Assembly (NCBI GenBank): GCA_963834445.1
Contig: CAWIBU010000009.1
Location: 682,001-746,000, forward strand
Reading direction: 5' to 3'
DNA length: 64,000 bases
Source of the DNA: PALSA-350 sp963834445
Lineage (GTDB): Bacteria; Acidobacteriota; Terriglobia; Terriglobales; Acidobacteriaceae
Both the position numbers and the translations under genes were made by a program. This document shows, piece by piece, positions 43,421 through 51,777 of this stretch. The notes below the pieces were generated by a model, which saw only the letters and a program-made list of their open reading frames with translations, did not search any database and was not told the origin of the DNA. Each line of letters opens with the position of its first letter. The stretch's first letter is position 1.

Positions 43421-44392
43421 ATGGCGTCGGTAGCAGTTGAGCTCGCCGAGCAGGCGTTAAGCCTGTACGGTCTCCCCACGGGCGCGACCGTGCGACTCGT
43501 CTGCCTTTCAGAAAATGAGACCTACCAGGTAGAGGCGCCTTCTGGTAAGCGGTGGGCTTTGCGCATCCAGCGCCCGGGCTATCAATCGAGAAATACGCTT
43601 GCTGCCGAGATTGCCTGGCTGGTCGCGCTGCGGAAAGATGGCGTGGTCGCTACGCCGGTGCCCATCCTTGGGCGCGATGGGCAATGGGTCCAGAGCGTGG
43701 GAAACAAGGCTGGGGAGTCGCGCAATGTGGCTCTCTTCGCCTGGGAGAAGGGATCTCATCCGGCCATCGGCTCTGATCTGCGCGCGTGCTTCCGCAGCCT
43801 GGGCGCGATTGCTGCGAAGATGCATGCGCACAGCAGCCAGTGGCAGCGGCCGCCTGGCTTCGAGCGCTTTACCTGGGATTTTGAAACCTCGCTTGGGGAG
43901 ATGGCCCGCTGGGGCCGTTGGCGCGACGGGTTGGGGATGGATGCTGCCAGAATCGAGCTTTTTGGCCGGGCCGCGATCGTGATCGAGAATCGCCTGGCCT
44001 GCTATGGGCGCGGTTCAGACCGCTTTGGCCTGGTCCACGGGGATATGCGGTTGGCCAATTTGCTTCTATATGAAGGCGAGGTCAAAGTGATCGACTTCGA
44101 CGATTGCGGATTCAGCTGGTACATGTATGACGTGGCGGCGGTCTTGTCGTTCTACGAACATCTGCCCCAGGTGCCTGGGCTGATCGAGTTGCTGCTGGAG
44201 GGCTATCGCACGGTAAGAGCGGTCAGCAGAGCGGAAGAGGAAGAGATCCCGACTTTTCTCATGCTGCGCCGGCTACTGCTGGTCGCCTGGATCGGCTCCC
44301 ATGCAGAAACCGACCTCGCCCGCTCCCTGGGCGTCGCCTACACGGAGCAGACGGTAGGTCTCTGCAACGCCTATCTCGCCCGTTTCGGGTAA
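43421..44392 (+). CDS. Phosphotransferase (APH/choline-kinase-like fold)
   Basis: A 323-residue small-molecule kinase of the aminoglycoside phosphotransferase superfamily. It has the N-lobe segment ETYQVEAPSGKRWALRIQRP (Lys in the beta-3 position replaced by Arg or displaced), the Brenner motif LVHGDMRLANLL and the metal-binding VIDFDDCGFSWYMYDVA. It resembles SrkA/homoserine-kinase-II or hydroxylysine-kinase-like enzymes more than antibiotic resistance enzymes. It is divergent from the APC permease, so an amino alcohol or amino acid imported by that permease could be its substrate. Confidence 0.85.
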   Translation: MASVAVELAEQALSLYGLPTGATVRLVCLSENETYQVEAPSGKRWALRIQRPGYQSRNTLAAEIAWLVALRKDGVVATPVPILGRDGQWVQSVGNKAGESRNVALFAWEKGSHPAIGSDLRACFRSLGAIAAKMHAHSSQWQRPPGFERFTWDFETSLGEMARWGRWRDGLGMDAARIELFGRAAIVIENRLACYGRGSDRFGLVHGDMRLANLLLYEGEVKVIDFDDCGFSWYMYDVAAVLSFYEHLPQVPGLIELLLEGYRTVRAVSRAEEEEIPTFLMLRRLLLVAWIGSHAETDLARSLGVAYTEQTVGLCNAYLARFG

Positions 44393-44414
44393 AACAAAAT
44401 AAGGTATGGGCGCA

Positions 44415-44762
44415 GCCCATCTTTTTCGGCCCACGTCCGCCTGAGCGTGCTCCGGATTTCCTGTAGAACTTGCTGGCGTCGGCGAACCTCATGTGGCTGT
44501 CTGAGAAGAAAGAGACTCTCAGACTTAGGATTTCTCCTGACCGCCAAGGCTCCGGGTGCCCCATATCTCGCTCGTTTTCGCGAGATGTGGGATTCCACGA
44601 ACCCCTCTCCTGAACTGCGAGTGACAAACAAGAGTTACACGGGGGCGCAGCGGAATCCCACATCTCGCGAAAAACGAACGAGATATGGGGCACCCGGAGC
44701 TTGGTCGTCAGGAGAAAAGGAGAAAAACTCTTTCATCCCACGTGGGCCGAAAAAGACGGGCG
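44415..44762. repeat. Nested inverted-repeat element between convergent genes
   Basis: Inner arms 44532-44596 and 44652-44716 (about 65 bases, over 90% identical as reverse complements) contain GGTGCCCCATATCTCG and CGCGAGATGTGGGATTCC. Outer arms 44415-44436 and 44740-44762 share CTTTTTCGGCCCACGT. The loop is 55 bases. Its right edge touches the stop codon of the dehydrogenase gene. There is no transposase. Transcripts from both flanking genes would form a large hairpin, so it may act as a bidirectional terminator. Confidence 0.75.
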
Positions 44763-44763
44763 C

Positions 44764-45780
44764 TCAACCGTCGACCCGCACCATGATCTTAGAAAACCCG
44801 CTCGGGTTGTCGCTCCACGCCTTGATCATGGCAGGCGCCTGCTGCAGCGGCACAATCGCGCTCACCGCCTCATCGACCGGAAAGCGATGCTCTTCCAACA
44901 TGCGGATCACTTCGCGAAAATCTTCGGGCAGCGCGTTGCGTGAGCCCAGAATATCGATTTCCTTCTGGACGAACAGCTTGGTTTCGTAGGCGACCGGTTC
45001 TTTTGCGTAGCCGATGTAGACCACGCGGCCGGTGAAGGCCACCTCATCCACAGCGCTGCGGAAGGTTTGCGGCAGTCCAATCGCTTCAATAATCACATCT
45101 GGCCCGCGGCCGCCCGTCAGGTCGAGCAGCCGTTCGTGCAACGGCTCGCGCACAGTGTTGATGGCGTGGCTAGCCCCGGCGCGCAGCGCAAGGGCTAACT
45201 TCGCGTCATCGAGATCGACGGCGATGGTATTTGCTCCCCGAAAGCCCGCAGCCGCAACAGCGCCCAGGCCCACGCCGCCGCAACCAAAAATCGCCACCGT
45301 ATCCTGCGCCGTCACCCGTCCGCGGCCGACCGCATGCAGGCCGACGGTCAGCGGTTCCACCAGGCAAAGTTCCTTGATGCTCAGGCGCGCGGCATAGAGT
45401 TTTTCCGCGGGCACGGCGATATATTCCGTCATCGCGCCGTTCCGCTGCACGCCCAATGTCTCGTTGAACTGGCATGCATTGGGGCGGCCGCGCAGGCAAG
45501 CGGGGCAGCCACCGCAGCCGAAATAAGGCGACAGGGTTACATCCATGCCGGCCGCCAGCTCTGGATGCGCCTTGCTGGGTTCAGCGATGGTCGCTGCTAC
45601 TTCGTGGCCCGGGATGCGGGGAAAGCTCACCATGGGATTGCGGCCGCGATAAGAATTCAGGTCGGTTCCGCAAAGGCCGATCATGCGAACCTTCAGCAGC
45701 ACCTCGTCGTTCACCGCAACTGCATCTGCAACGGTTTCAATGGCGACCGCGCCCGGCTCTTTCATCACGAATGCTTTCAT
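44764..45780 (-). CDS. Zinc-dependent alcohol dehydrogenase (sugar/sugar-acid dehydrogenase-like)
   Basis: A 338-residue MDR enzyme. Catalytic zinc ligands are in IGLCGTDLNSYRG and GHEVAATI, the structural zinc site is CGGCPACLRGRPNAC, and the NAD loop is FGCGGVGLGAV. It resembles L-galactonate/L-gulonate 5-dehydrogenase or threonine/sorbitol-type enzymes. It is the last gene of a probable minus-strand operon with the aldo/keto reductase and SDR genes. Its stop lies against the inverted repeat. The exact substrate is open. Confidence 0.88.
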   Translation of the reverse strand: MKAFVMKEPGAVAIETVADAVAVNDEVLLKVRMIGLCGTDLNSYRGRNPMVSFPRIPGHEVAATIAEPSKAHPELAAGMDVTLSPYFGCGGCPACLRGRPNACQFNETLGVQRNGAMTEYIAVPAEKLYAARLSIKELCLVEPLTVGLHAVGRGRVTAQDTVAIFGCGGVGLGAVAAAGFRGANTIAVDLDDAKLALALRAGASHAINTVREPLHERLLDLTGGRGPDVIIEAIGLPQTFRSAVDEVAFTGRVVYIGYAKEPVAYETKLFVQKEIDILGSRNALPEDFREVIRMLEEHRFPVDEAVSAIVPLQQAPAMIKAWSDNPSGFSKIMVRVDG

Positions 45781-45828
45781 GTTACGAACCTACCTCAATC
45801 GACCCGTTTTACCCATACCACGCTGCGG

Positions 45829-46761
45829 TCAGCCCTGGTTTTCTGCGCGGCCAGAAGGCCAGACGTAATCAAACACCGGGGCGATGATGGTCTCGAGTTG
45901 ACGCACCAGTTCGCTGTCAGTCGACATGCTCAGCAGCCTCAGGCCCGCCTCTACCTGTTGCGTGGTTCCCATGCCAACCAGTGTGCTCGAGACGTAGGGG
46001 TGGTCGAGACAGAAGCGCAGCGCCACTTCTGATATATTCGCGCCGTGTGCGCGGCAATACTCGACCGCCTTGCGAGCGGCTGCGCGCACGGGCTGCGGTG
46101 CTGGGTGCCAGTCCGAAGGCCCTTGCTCCGTCAACATGCCCATGTGCAGGCCAGACGCATTGATCAGCCCGATACCGTTTTCCCGGGTGAAGGCGGTAAG
46201 CACTCCATCCATGTCGGTGTTCATCAGGTTGTAGTGGCAATAGGTGAGAATGGCATCCACCGGCACAGCCTCAGCAATGCGCCGCAACAGTTTGGGCGGG
46301 TAGCCCGTGATGCCAATATAGCGAGCCTTGCCCTGTTGTTGCAATTGCCGTAGCGCCGGCAGCGTTTCATCCATAATCTGCTGCACGTTGCCAAACTCCA
46401 CGTCATGCACATGGAACAGATCGAAATAGTCGGTCTGCAACCGTTGCAGCGATTCATCCATGCTGGCGATGACGCGCTTCGCGGAAAAGTCAAAATCGGC
46501 CATGCCATAACGGCCGCACTTGGTGGCCAGTATGACCTTATCGCGCTTGCCCGCCAGGGCGGCGCCGAGCCTTGTTTCTGCCAGCGTAATGCCGTAGTAA
46601 GGTGAGGAGTCAAAAAAGTTAATGCCGCTGTCGATCGCAAGATGTACAGCCTTCTCCGCCTCTTTAGGGTCGATGTTGCCGAAAACATCGCCCAGCGCCG
46701 CGCCTCCAAAGCCAACGATCGAGACGTTCAGATCGGTCCGCCCGAGCTTTCTATATTTCAT
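45829..46761 (-). CDS. Aldo/keto reductase (L-fucose/L-galactose dehydrogenase-like)
   Basis: A 310-residue (beta/alpha)8 NAD(P)-dependent enzyme. Catalytic residues appear as Tyr in FFDSSPYYG, Lys in ILATKCGRYG and His in FHVHDVEFGNV; INASGLHMGML and STLVGMGTTQQV bind the cofactor. The family includes D-threo-aldose/L-fucose and L-galactose 1-dehydrogenases. With the RbsD/FucU-like mutarotase and the dehydratase nearby, oxidation of a free sugar to its lactone is a reasonable inference. The ATG at 46761 fits the family N-terminus (KYRKLGRTDLNVS); the open frame upstream overlaps the SDR gene and is not coding. Confidence 0.9.
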   Translation of the reverse strand: MKYRKLGRTDLNVSIVGFGGAALGDVFGNIDPKEAEKAVHLAIDSGINFFDSSPYYGITLAETRLGAALAGKRDKVILATKCGRYGMADFDFSAKRVIASMDESLQRLQTDYFDLFHVHDVEFGNVQQIMDETLPALRQLQQQGKARYIGITGYPPKLLRRIAEAVPVDAILTYCHYNLMNTDMDGVLTAFTRENGIGLINASGLHMGMLTEQGPSDWHPAPQPVRAAARKAVEYCRAHGANISEVALRFCLDHPYVSSTLVGMGTTQQVEAGLRLLSMSTDSELVRQLETIIAPVFDYVWPSGRAENQG

Positions 46762-46784
46762 GTATGCCGGCCCCGTTTGTTTTG

Positions 46785-47561
46785 CTAGTGATTGACGCCG
46801 CTCGCCAGAAAGCCGCCGTCGACAACGATGATCTCGCCTGACACGAACGAGGCCGCATCCGAAGCCAGGTACACGGCCGCGCCCACCAGTTCTTCCGTCT
46901 TGCCAAATCGCCCCATCGGGGTCCGCAGCTTGAACTCTCGTCCGCGCTCCGTGCTGTCCAGCAAATTGGCGTTCAGATCCGTGCGGAACACGCCGGGGGC
47001 AATCGCGTTCACACATACCCCATGCCGGGACCACTCCACCGCCAGCACTTTGGTAAGCGCTCCGACCGCTGCCTTGCTGGCAGAGTAAGCCGCTACTTCG
47101 AACAGCCCAACATACGTGGAAAGCGAAGCGATGTTGATAATGCGCCCGTACCCACGGCTGAGCATGGCCTTGCCAAACACCTGGCAACCGCGCAGCGTGC
47201 CGGTGAGATTGGTATCGATGATCAGGTCCCAGTCTGCCTCAGGAAAGTCCAGGGTGGGTGCGCGTTTGGTGGTCCCGGCGCAGTTGATCAGGATGTCGAC
47301 CTTGCCAAATGCCTGCAGCACCTCATCGCACAGTGTTTGCAACGAAGCGCGATCGCCCACGTCTGAAGTGCGGCGAAGTGTTTTTCGGCCTTTGGCCTCA
47401 ATCTCTGCCGCAGTTTGCGCCACCTGCTCGGCTCTTCGCGAAGAGGCGACAACATCTGCGCCGGCGTCGGCTAATCCGAGAGAAAGCGCGTGGCCGATGC
47501 CTGTGGTGCCGCCGACCACCACTGCGGTTTTACCTTGCAAATCAAAAAGGGAAGCAGTCAT
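46785..47561 (-). CDS. Short-chain dehydrogenase/reductase (gluconate 5-dehydrogenase/KduD-like)
   Basis: A 258-residue classical SDR with TGIGHAL as cofactor loop, NCAGTTK, the catalytic Ser in NIASLS, YSASK, and the C-terminal GEIIVVDGG. It resembles gluconate 5-dehydrogenases and 2-keto-3-deoxy sugar-acid dehydrogenases, so it may act on the keto-acid step of the pathway. It is the first gene of the minus-strand operon and divergent from the UxaA-type gene. The 130-base intergenic region holds TTGA-7-TCAA at 47630-47644, a weak operator candidate. Confidence 0.9.
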   Translation of the reverse strand: MTASLFDLQGKTAVVVGGTTGIGHALSLGLADAGADVVASSRRAEQVAQTAAEIEAKGRKTLRRTSDVGDRASLQTLCDEVLQAFGKVDILINCAGTTKRAPTLDFPEADWDLIIDTNLTGTLRGCQVFGKAMLSRGYGRIINIASLSTYVGLFEVAAYSASKAAVGALTKVLAVEWSRHGVCVNAIAPGVFRTDLNANLLDSTERGREFKLRTPMGRFGKTEELVGAAVYLASDAASFVSGEIIVVDGGFLASGVNH

Positions 47562-47691
47562 GAGAGGGTTGTTTCTTTCCGGCGGGCTAGAGCGTTGCTC
47601 GTTTGACCGACGATAAAGTAAAGGCTACATTGAGTTTATATCAAAGCGGCTTGGTCCTTGCGAACCCAGGGCACAGCGCCGGCGAGAAGAA

Positions 47692-49329
47692 ATGGCTGCC
47701 GAAAAAATACTCCGTATCGACCCCAAAGACAACGTCCTCGTAGCGCTGAAGCCCCTGCCCGCGGGAGAGGCAATTACCTTCGCCGGGGAACAGTATGTTC
47801 CGCTATCCGACATACCTGCCAAACAAAAAATTGCCATGCGCGATCTCGCTTCAGGCGATGAGGTCATCATGTATGGAGGCATCGTCGGGCTCGTCCGCCA
47901 GGCGATTCCGCGCGGCGGCTTGCTCAGCCAGCGCAACGTGCAGCATGACGTCTCCGGCTTTGGCCCGAAAGTGGGCCAATACGCCTGGACGCCGCCGGAT
48001 GTCTCGGCCTGGACTGCGCGCACCTTCGACGGCTACCACCGGGCCGACGGCCAGGTAGGCACGCGCAATTACTGGCTGGTGATTCCGCTGGTATTTTGCG
48101 AAAACCGCAATGTGGAAGCCTTGCGCGATGCCTTCGAAGAAGAGTTGGGTTACGGGCGGCCGAAACTGTACCGCCAGCAGGTGCGGCAACTGATTGAACA
48201 GCACAACCAGGGGGTGCAGGCAAGCGAGCGCAACGACTTGAGCCCCGGGCGGCAGGAACAGATATTTCCCAACGTCGACGGCGTCCGCTTCCTGGTGCAT
48301 GAAGGTGGTTGCGGCGGCACCCGGCAAGATTCGAAAGCGCTTTGCGGGCTCCTGGCCAGCTACATCCATCATCCCAATGTCGCCGGAGCCACAGTGCTGA
48401 GCCTGGGTTGCCAGAATGCCCAGCCCTCGATCCTGATGGACGCCCTGCGTCAGCGCGACCCGGATTTGCGCAAGCCGGTGCTGATGTACGAACAACAGCA
48501 ATCGGGGCTTGAATCAACTATGCTGTCGGATGCCATTCGCGCCACGTTTGCCGGCCTGATCGAAGCCAATCGCCTTACCCGCAAGCCGGCTCCGCTCAGC
48601 AAGCTGACGGTCGCCTTGAAGTGTGGCGGCTCCGATGGATTTTCCGGCATCTCGGCTAACCCTGCGCTGGGTCATGTCTCTGACCTGATGGCGGCTCTGG
48701 GCGGCAAAACAATTCTGGCGGAGTTCCCTGAGCTGTGCGGCATGGAGCAGAGTCTGATTAATCGCTGCGTCGACGAAAGCGATGCCAACCGCTTCATCGA
48801 GCTGATGCGGGCATATGCGGCACGCGCCAAAGAAGTCCACTCCGGCTTCGAGATGAATCCCTCGCCTGGCAATATCAAGGATGGCCTGATCACCGATGCC
48901 ATGAAGTCCGCCGGCGCGGCCAGGAAGGGCGGTACTTCCCCAGTCTGTGAGGTGCTTGATTATCCGGAGTACGACACCACCCCGGGTCTGGCCCTTCTCT
49001 GTACGCCGGGCAATGATGTTGAGTGTGTAACCGCCCAGGTGGGCGCCGGCGCGAATGTAGTTCTCTTTACGACCGGCCTCGGGACACCCACCGGTAACCC
49101 GATCGCACCCGTGGTCAAGGTTTCTACCAACACTGCGCTTGCAGAAAAAATGTCAGACATCATTGATATCGACACCGGCGCTGTGATTCGTGGCGAGACC
49201 TCGATCGAGCAGGTCGGAGAGTCGATACTTGATCTGATCATTGATGTTGCCGGCGGCAAGGTACGCACCAAGGCGGAGCAGTTGAATCAGAATGACTTTA
49301 TCCCCTGGAAACGCGGGGTTTCGCTCTAG
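47692..49329 (+). CDS. UxaA family altronate/galactarate-type dehydratase
   Basis: A 545-residue iron-dependent sugar-acid dehydratase. The N-terminal SAF domain (residues about 10-80: DNVLVALKPLPAGEAITF) and the catalytic domain are on one chain, as in UxaA. Family blocks are HEGGCGGTRQDS, LKCGGSDGFSGISANPALG, and GTSPVCEVLDYPEY near the end. It dehydrates an aldonate (altronate, galactonate, fuconate or similar) to a 2-keto-3-deoxy acid in the cytoplasm. It starts the plus-strand half of a divergent catabolic cluster and is followed 49 bases later by the mutarotase. Confidence 0.92.
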   Translation: MAAEKILRIDPKDNVLVALKPLPAGEAITFAGEQYVPLSDIPAKQKIAMRDLASGDEVIMYGGIVGLVRQAIPRGGLLSQRNVQHDVSGFGPKVGQYAWTPPDVSAWTARTFDGYHRADGQVGTRNYWLVIPLVFCENRNVEALRDAFEEELGYGRPKLYRQQVRQLIEQHNQGVQASERNDLSPGRQEQIFPNVDGVRFLVHEGGCGGTRQDSKALCGLLASYIHHPNVAGATVLSLGCQNAQPSILMDALRQRDPDLRKPVLMYEQQQSGLESTMLSDAIRATFAGLIEANRLTRKPAPLSKLTVALKCGGSDGFSGISANPALGHVSDLMAALGGKTILAEFPELCGMEQSLINRCVDESDANRFIELMRAYAARAKEVHSGFEMNPSPGNIKDGLITDAMKSAGAARKGGTSPVCEVLDYPEYDTTPGLALLCTPGNDVECVTAQVGAGANVVLFTTGLGTPTGNPIAPVVKVSTNTALAEKMSDIIDIDTGAVIRGETSIEQVGESILDLIIDVAGGKVRTKAEQLNQNDFIPWKRGVSL

Positions 49330-49378
49330 AGCGATTTCGCCCTGACTGTGGACCACGCCCATGGGTTAACCTTGTTGC

Positions 49379-49768
49379 GTGCTCACCACAGGCATCCTGA
49401 ATCCCGCGCTCAACTCGCTGCTCAGCCGTATCCGGCACACCAATACTCTGGTCATCTGTGATCGGGGCTTTCCTTTTTGGCCACGGATTGAGACCGTCGA
49501 TATTTCCTTGGTTGACGACATACCGAAGGTACTTGACGTCCTGACCGCGATACGCAAAAACTTTGTCGTCGCGCAGGCGTTCATGGCCGAAGAATTTCTG
49601 GCCGTGAATCAGCCGGCGACCCGGGCGGCGTTTGCAACCGCACTACAGGGTGTGCCCATTCTTTACGAGCCGCATGTAGTGTTCAAGCAGCGAGTGCCCC
49701 TGGCCATTGGTCTTATCCGCACGGCTGACACCGTGCAGTATGCCAACCTCATACTGGAATCAGGATGA
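49379..49768 (+). CDS. RbsD/FucU family sugar mutarotase
   Basis: A 129-residue protein with the RbsD/FucU pattern: GILNPALNSLLSRIRHTNTL, then VICDRGFPFWP (the His and Asp used for pyranose/furanose or anomer interconversion) and the C-terminal IRTADTVQYANLILESG. FucU acts on L-fucose, RbsD on D-ribose; this protein is equally distant by eye. Its place after a sugar-acid dehydratase fits oxidative degradation of a free hexose such as L-fucose. It starts at GTG with no obvious ribosome-binding site. Confidence 0.85.
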   Translation: MLTTGILNPALNSLLSRIRHTNTLVICDRGFPFWPRIETVDISLVDDIPKVLDVLTAIRKNFVVAQAFMAEEFLAVNQPATRAAFATALQGVPILYEPHVVFKQRVPLAIGLIRTADTVQYANLILESG

Positions 49769-49800
49769 GGCGTCGGAGGCGAACTCCCCCACCCGCCAGA

Positions 49801-51045
49801 TCACGCCGGCTTGCGCGCCAGAGCGCGCCGCAGCACGAGCTCGAGCGCCTGCTTTTGTTGCTCATACTCCGCATCGGAGAGCTTGCCCTCGAGGCGATCG
49901 GTCTCCAGCGTGAACAACTCGTCCTTGAGCGCCGCCAGGAGACCCCCGCCCGTAACCACGGGCGCAACCGGCAACACCGGCAAAACCGGCGCCTCCACCG
50001 CAGAGGCATCTTCCGGACGGCTCAATAGGAAACCTGCACCCACCGCAAACACCACGGTAATCGCTCCCAGGATCCACCACTTGTACTTATCGAGCGGGTC
50101 AGGCGTATCGATCGGCACGCCCAGGCCGCCACCAGGACGAGTATCGTTAGCCGCTGCACTCCCTCCGCCGCCCGCTCCCGAGCCATCGCTCGCCTGCGAT
50201 TCCGCCTGCGTATCGCGCGGCATCGCACCCGATCCCGAGACCGTGAAGCCGAACGGACGCGACGGCCCGCCGCCTCGTGCCAACATGGTCAGCGCGCCGG
50301 GGGTCTCATTCAGCGACTGGAAAGAAGCGCCTTCACCCGGCTTGAAGCTCATGCTCTTGGGCATCATCACCACAAAGCTATCCGTGGCTGTGGCGAAACG
50401 CTGGTCGAAGGCAAGGCTGCCAGAGTAAGGCAGGTGATAACTGAGCTGAAACTGGGTCACGCCGGGGCGCAGCGGAAACAGAAACGCGTAGTGCCCCTTG
50501 TCTCCCAAAGGTACGGGCGAGGACTGCACCGGCATCCCGCCCGGGGCCATGGCCGCCGAGCCTTCGACCTGCGCATCGGCCGGCAAGTAAAACTCGAAAG
50601 AGTGACCGCTGAACTGGGTACGCGGCGGGCTGGAGTCGTTCTTGATAAAGAAACTCTGGGTCACGCGTAACCCCTGCCCATCCGTCTCCACGCGCATCAC
50701 ATCGGCCACCGTGCTTACCCCGGCGACCACCGCGGCAACATTGTAGACCTGCACATTCACATTGGGCGTGTTGGGCGGCGCTGGCTGAAAATAAGCCGCG
50801 CCTTCATGGTCAATGCGGATGAGGTGCATCCCAGGATCGGGCGCGTCGATCGAATAGTGACCCTGGGCGTCAGTCTTGGTGCGTGCAATCTCGCGCATGC
50901 TTTGGTCGAGCGCGATCAGCACCACCGCATCGCCGGCCGCCGGCGTATTCGTTGTGCCGTTGGTGACGGTACCAGTGATGGTGGCTGCGGAAGCAGAAGC
51001 GGCGAGTGCCAGGCAGAGCAGAAATCTAGGAACGTAACGCGCCAT
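49801..51045 (-). CDS. Membrane-anchored carboxypeptidase-regulatory-like protein in a ccm operon
   Basis: A 414-residue protein: a signal peptide (FLLCLALAASASA), a carboxypeptidase regulatory-like beta domain (residues 22-100: TITGTVTNGTTNTPAAGDAV), a second beta-rich exported region, a Gly/Ser/Pro linker, one helix (WWILGAITVVFAVGAGFLL) and a short cytoplasmic helical tail (KDELFTLETDRLEGKLSDAE onward) similar to SHOCT or CcmI-like tails. It overlaps the CcmI-like gene by 20 bases and is last in the ccm operon, so a role in cytochrome c maturation is implied by context only. The ATG at 51045 fits the signal peptide. Confidence 0.75.
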   Translation of the reverse strand: MARYVPRFLLCLALAASASAATITGTVTNGTTNTPAAGDAVVLIALDQSMREIARTKTDAQGHYSIDAPDPGMHLIRIDHEGAAYFQPAPPNTPNVNVQVYNVAAVVAGVSTVADVMRVETDGQGLRVTQSFFIKNDSSPPRTQFSGHSFEFYLPADAQVEGSAAMAPGGMPVQSSPVPLGDKGHYAFLFPLRPGVTQFQLSYHLPYSGSLAFDQRFATATDSFVVMMPKSMSFKPGEGASFQSLNETPGALTMLARGGGPSRPFGFTVSGSGAMPRDTQAESQASDGSGAGGGGSAAANDTRPGGGLGVPIDTPDPLDKYKWWILGAITVVFAVGAGFLLSRPEDASAVEAPVLPVLPVAPVVTGGGLLAALKDELFTLETDRLEGKLSDAEYEQQKQALELVLRRALARKPA

Positions 51046-51307
51046 GAGGCTCCAGTTGATCAATCTCGGCAAGCACAGCGGCGGCCTCGTTCTCGAGGCC
51101 AGCCCGCTGCGCTGCGTAATCTTCAGCAGTGTATTTGCCGGCGCTGTACTCGAAATTTAAATCGCGAAGATTCTCGTACAGCACCTCTTTTTGCTCGCGC
51201 AAAAAGTCGAGGCGGGTCTTCGGAATCTGTCGCGCAGTATGCCGCTGGGGGTAGAACACAAAGGCAAAAATCGCCAGAAAGAGAAGGCCACAGGCAACGG
51301 TGCTCAT
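51026..51307 (-). CDS. CcmI-like short membrane protein
   Basis: A 93-residue protein with one N-terminal helix (TVACGLLFLAIFAFVFYP) and a charged helical part, KEVLYENLRDLNFEYSAGKY then TAEDYAAQRAGLENEAAAVL. This DLEF-Y-x-GK-x-DY pattern is that of the N-terminal part of CcmI/CycH, which recruits apocytochrome c to the haem lyase. The TPR half of full CcmI is absent. It overlaps CcmH by four bases (51304-51307) and the next gene by 20, so it is translated as part of the ccm operon. Confidence 0.75.
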   Translation of the reverse strand: MSTVACGLLFLAIFAFVFYPQRHTARQIPKTRLDFLREQKEVLYENLRDLNFEYSAGKYTAEDYAAQRAGLENEAAAVLAEIDQLEPHGALRS

Positions 51308-51777
51308 AGTTGAGTCTCTCGGCGAATGCGCTCGCGCGAAGCGGCAAAGCCCGGCGTGTCCGGCGTTGCCGGCATGGGCACGGTACGCATCTTCCAGTTG
51401 CGCACCACCAGCAAGACACACCCGATCCCGAGCAGGAGAAATACCGGTGGCACGATCCACGCCACGTGGTTGAACCGGGTGAACATGGGCGAGGCCAGCA
51501 CCACGGGCCCGTACTCATCCTGAAACTGGTGGAAAATGGCATCGTCGCTTTCGCCCCGGGCAATACTGGCCGACAATTCATTGAGCATGCCCGGCGAAGC
51601 CGGGCAACCAACATGGTTACATTCGCCCAGTAGTTGATTGCAGCCGCAGCCGCACATCATCTCGTGGCTGTCTTTTTGATAGCGGGCAGCGGCATCGGTC
51701 GCGCCGGCCGTCACCGCGACCAGAATGCACACCAACGTCAGTTGAGCAACGCGCCCCAGAACACTACGAGCGATCAA
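51304..51777 (-). CDS. ccmH: Cytochrome c-type biogenesis protein CcmH
   Basis: A 157-residue protein with a signal peptide or anchor, a Cys-rich active region MMCGCGCNQLLGECNHVGC in place of the usual LRCxxCQ, the helical EYGPVVLASPMF segment, and a C-terminal helix (VFLLLGIGCVLLVV). CcmH reduces and presents the CxxCH thiols of apocytochrome c in the periplasm. The TTG at 51777 overlaps the CcmF stop (TTGA) and has AGGAG seven bases upstream, which decides this start. The Cys-rich variant is a lineage feature. Confidence 0.85.
   Translation of the reverse strand: MIARSVLGRVAQLTLVCILVAVTAGATDAAARYQKDSHEMMCGCGCNQLLGECNHVGCPASPGMLNELSASIARGESDDAIFHQFQDEYGPVVLASPMFTRFNHVAWIVPPVFLLLGIGCVLLVVRNWKMRTVPMPATPDTPGFAASRERIRRETQL

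Noticed and set aside
44447..44989. 180-codon plus-strand frame and its minus-strand counterparts
   Set aside because: It spans the palindromic repeat and the 3' part of the dehydrogenase gene in antisense.
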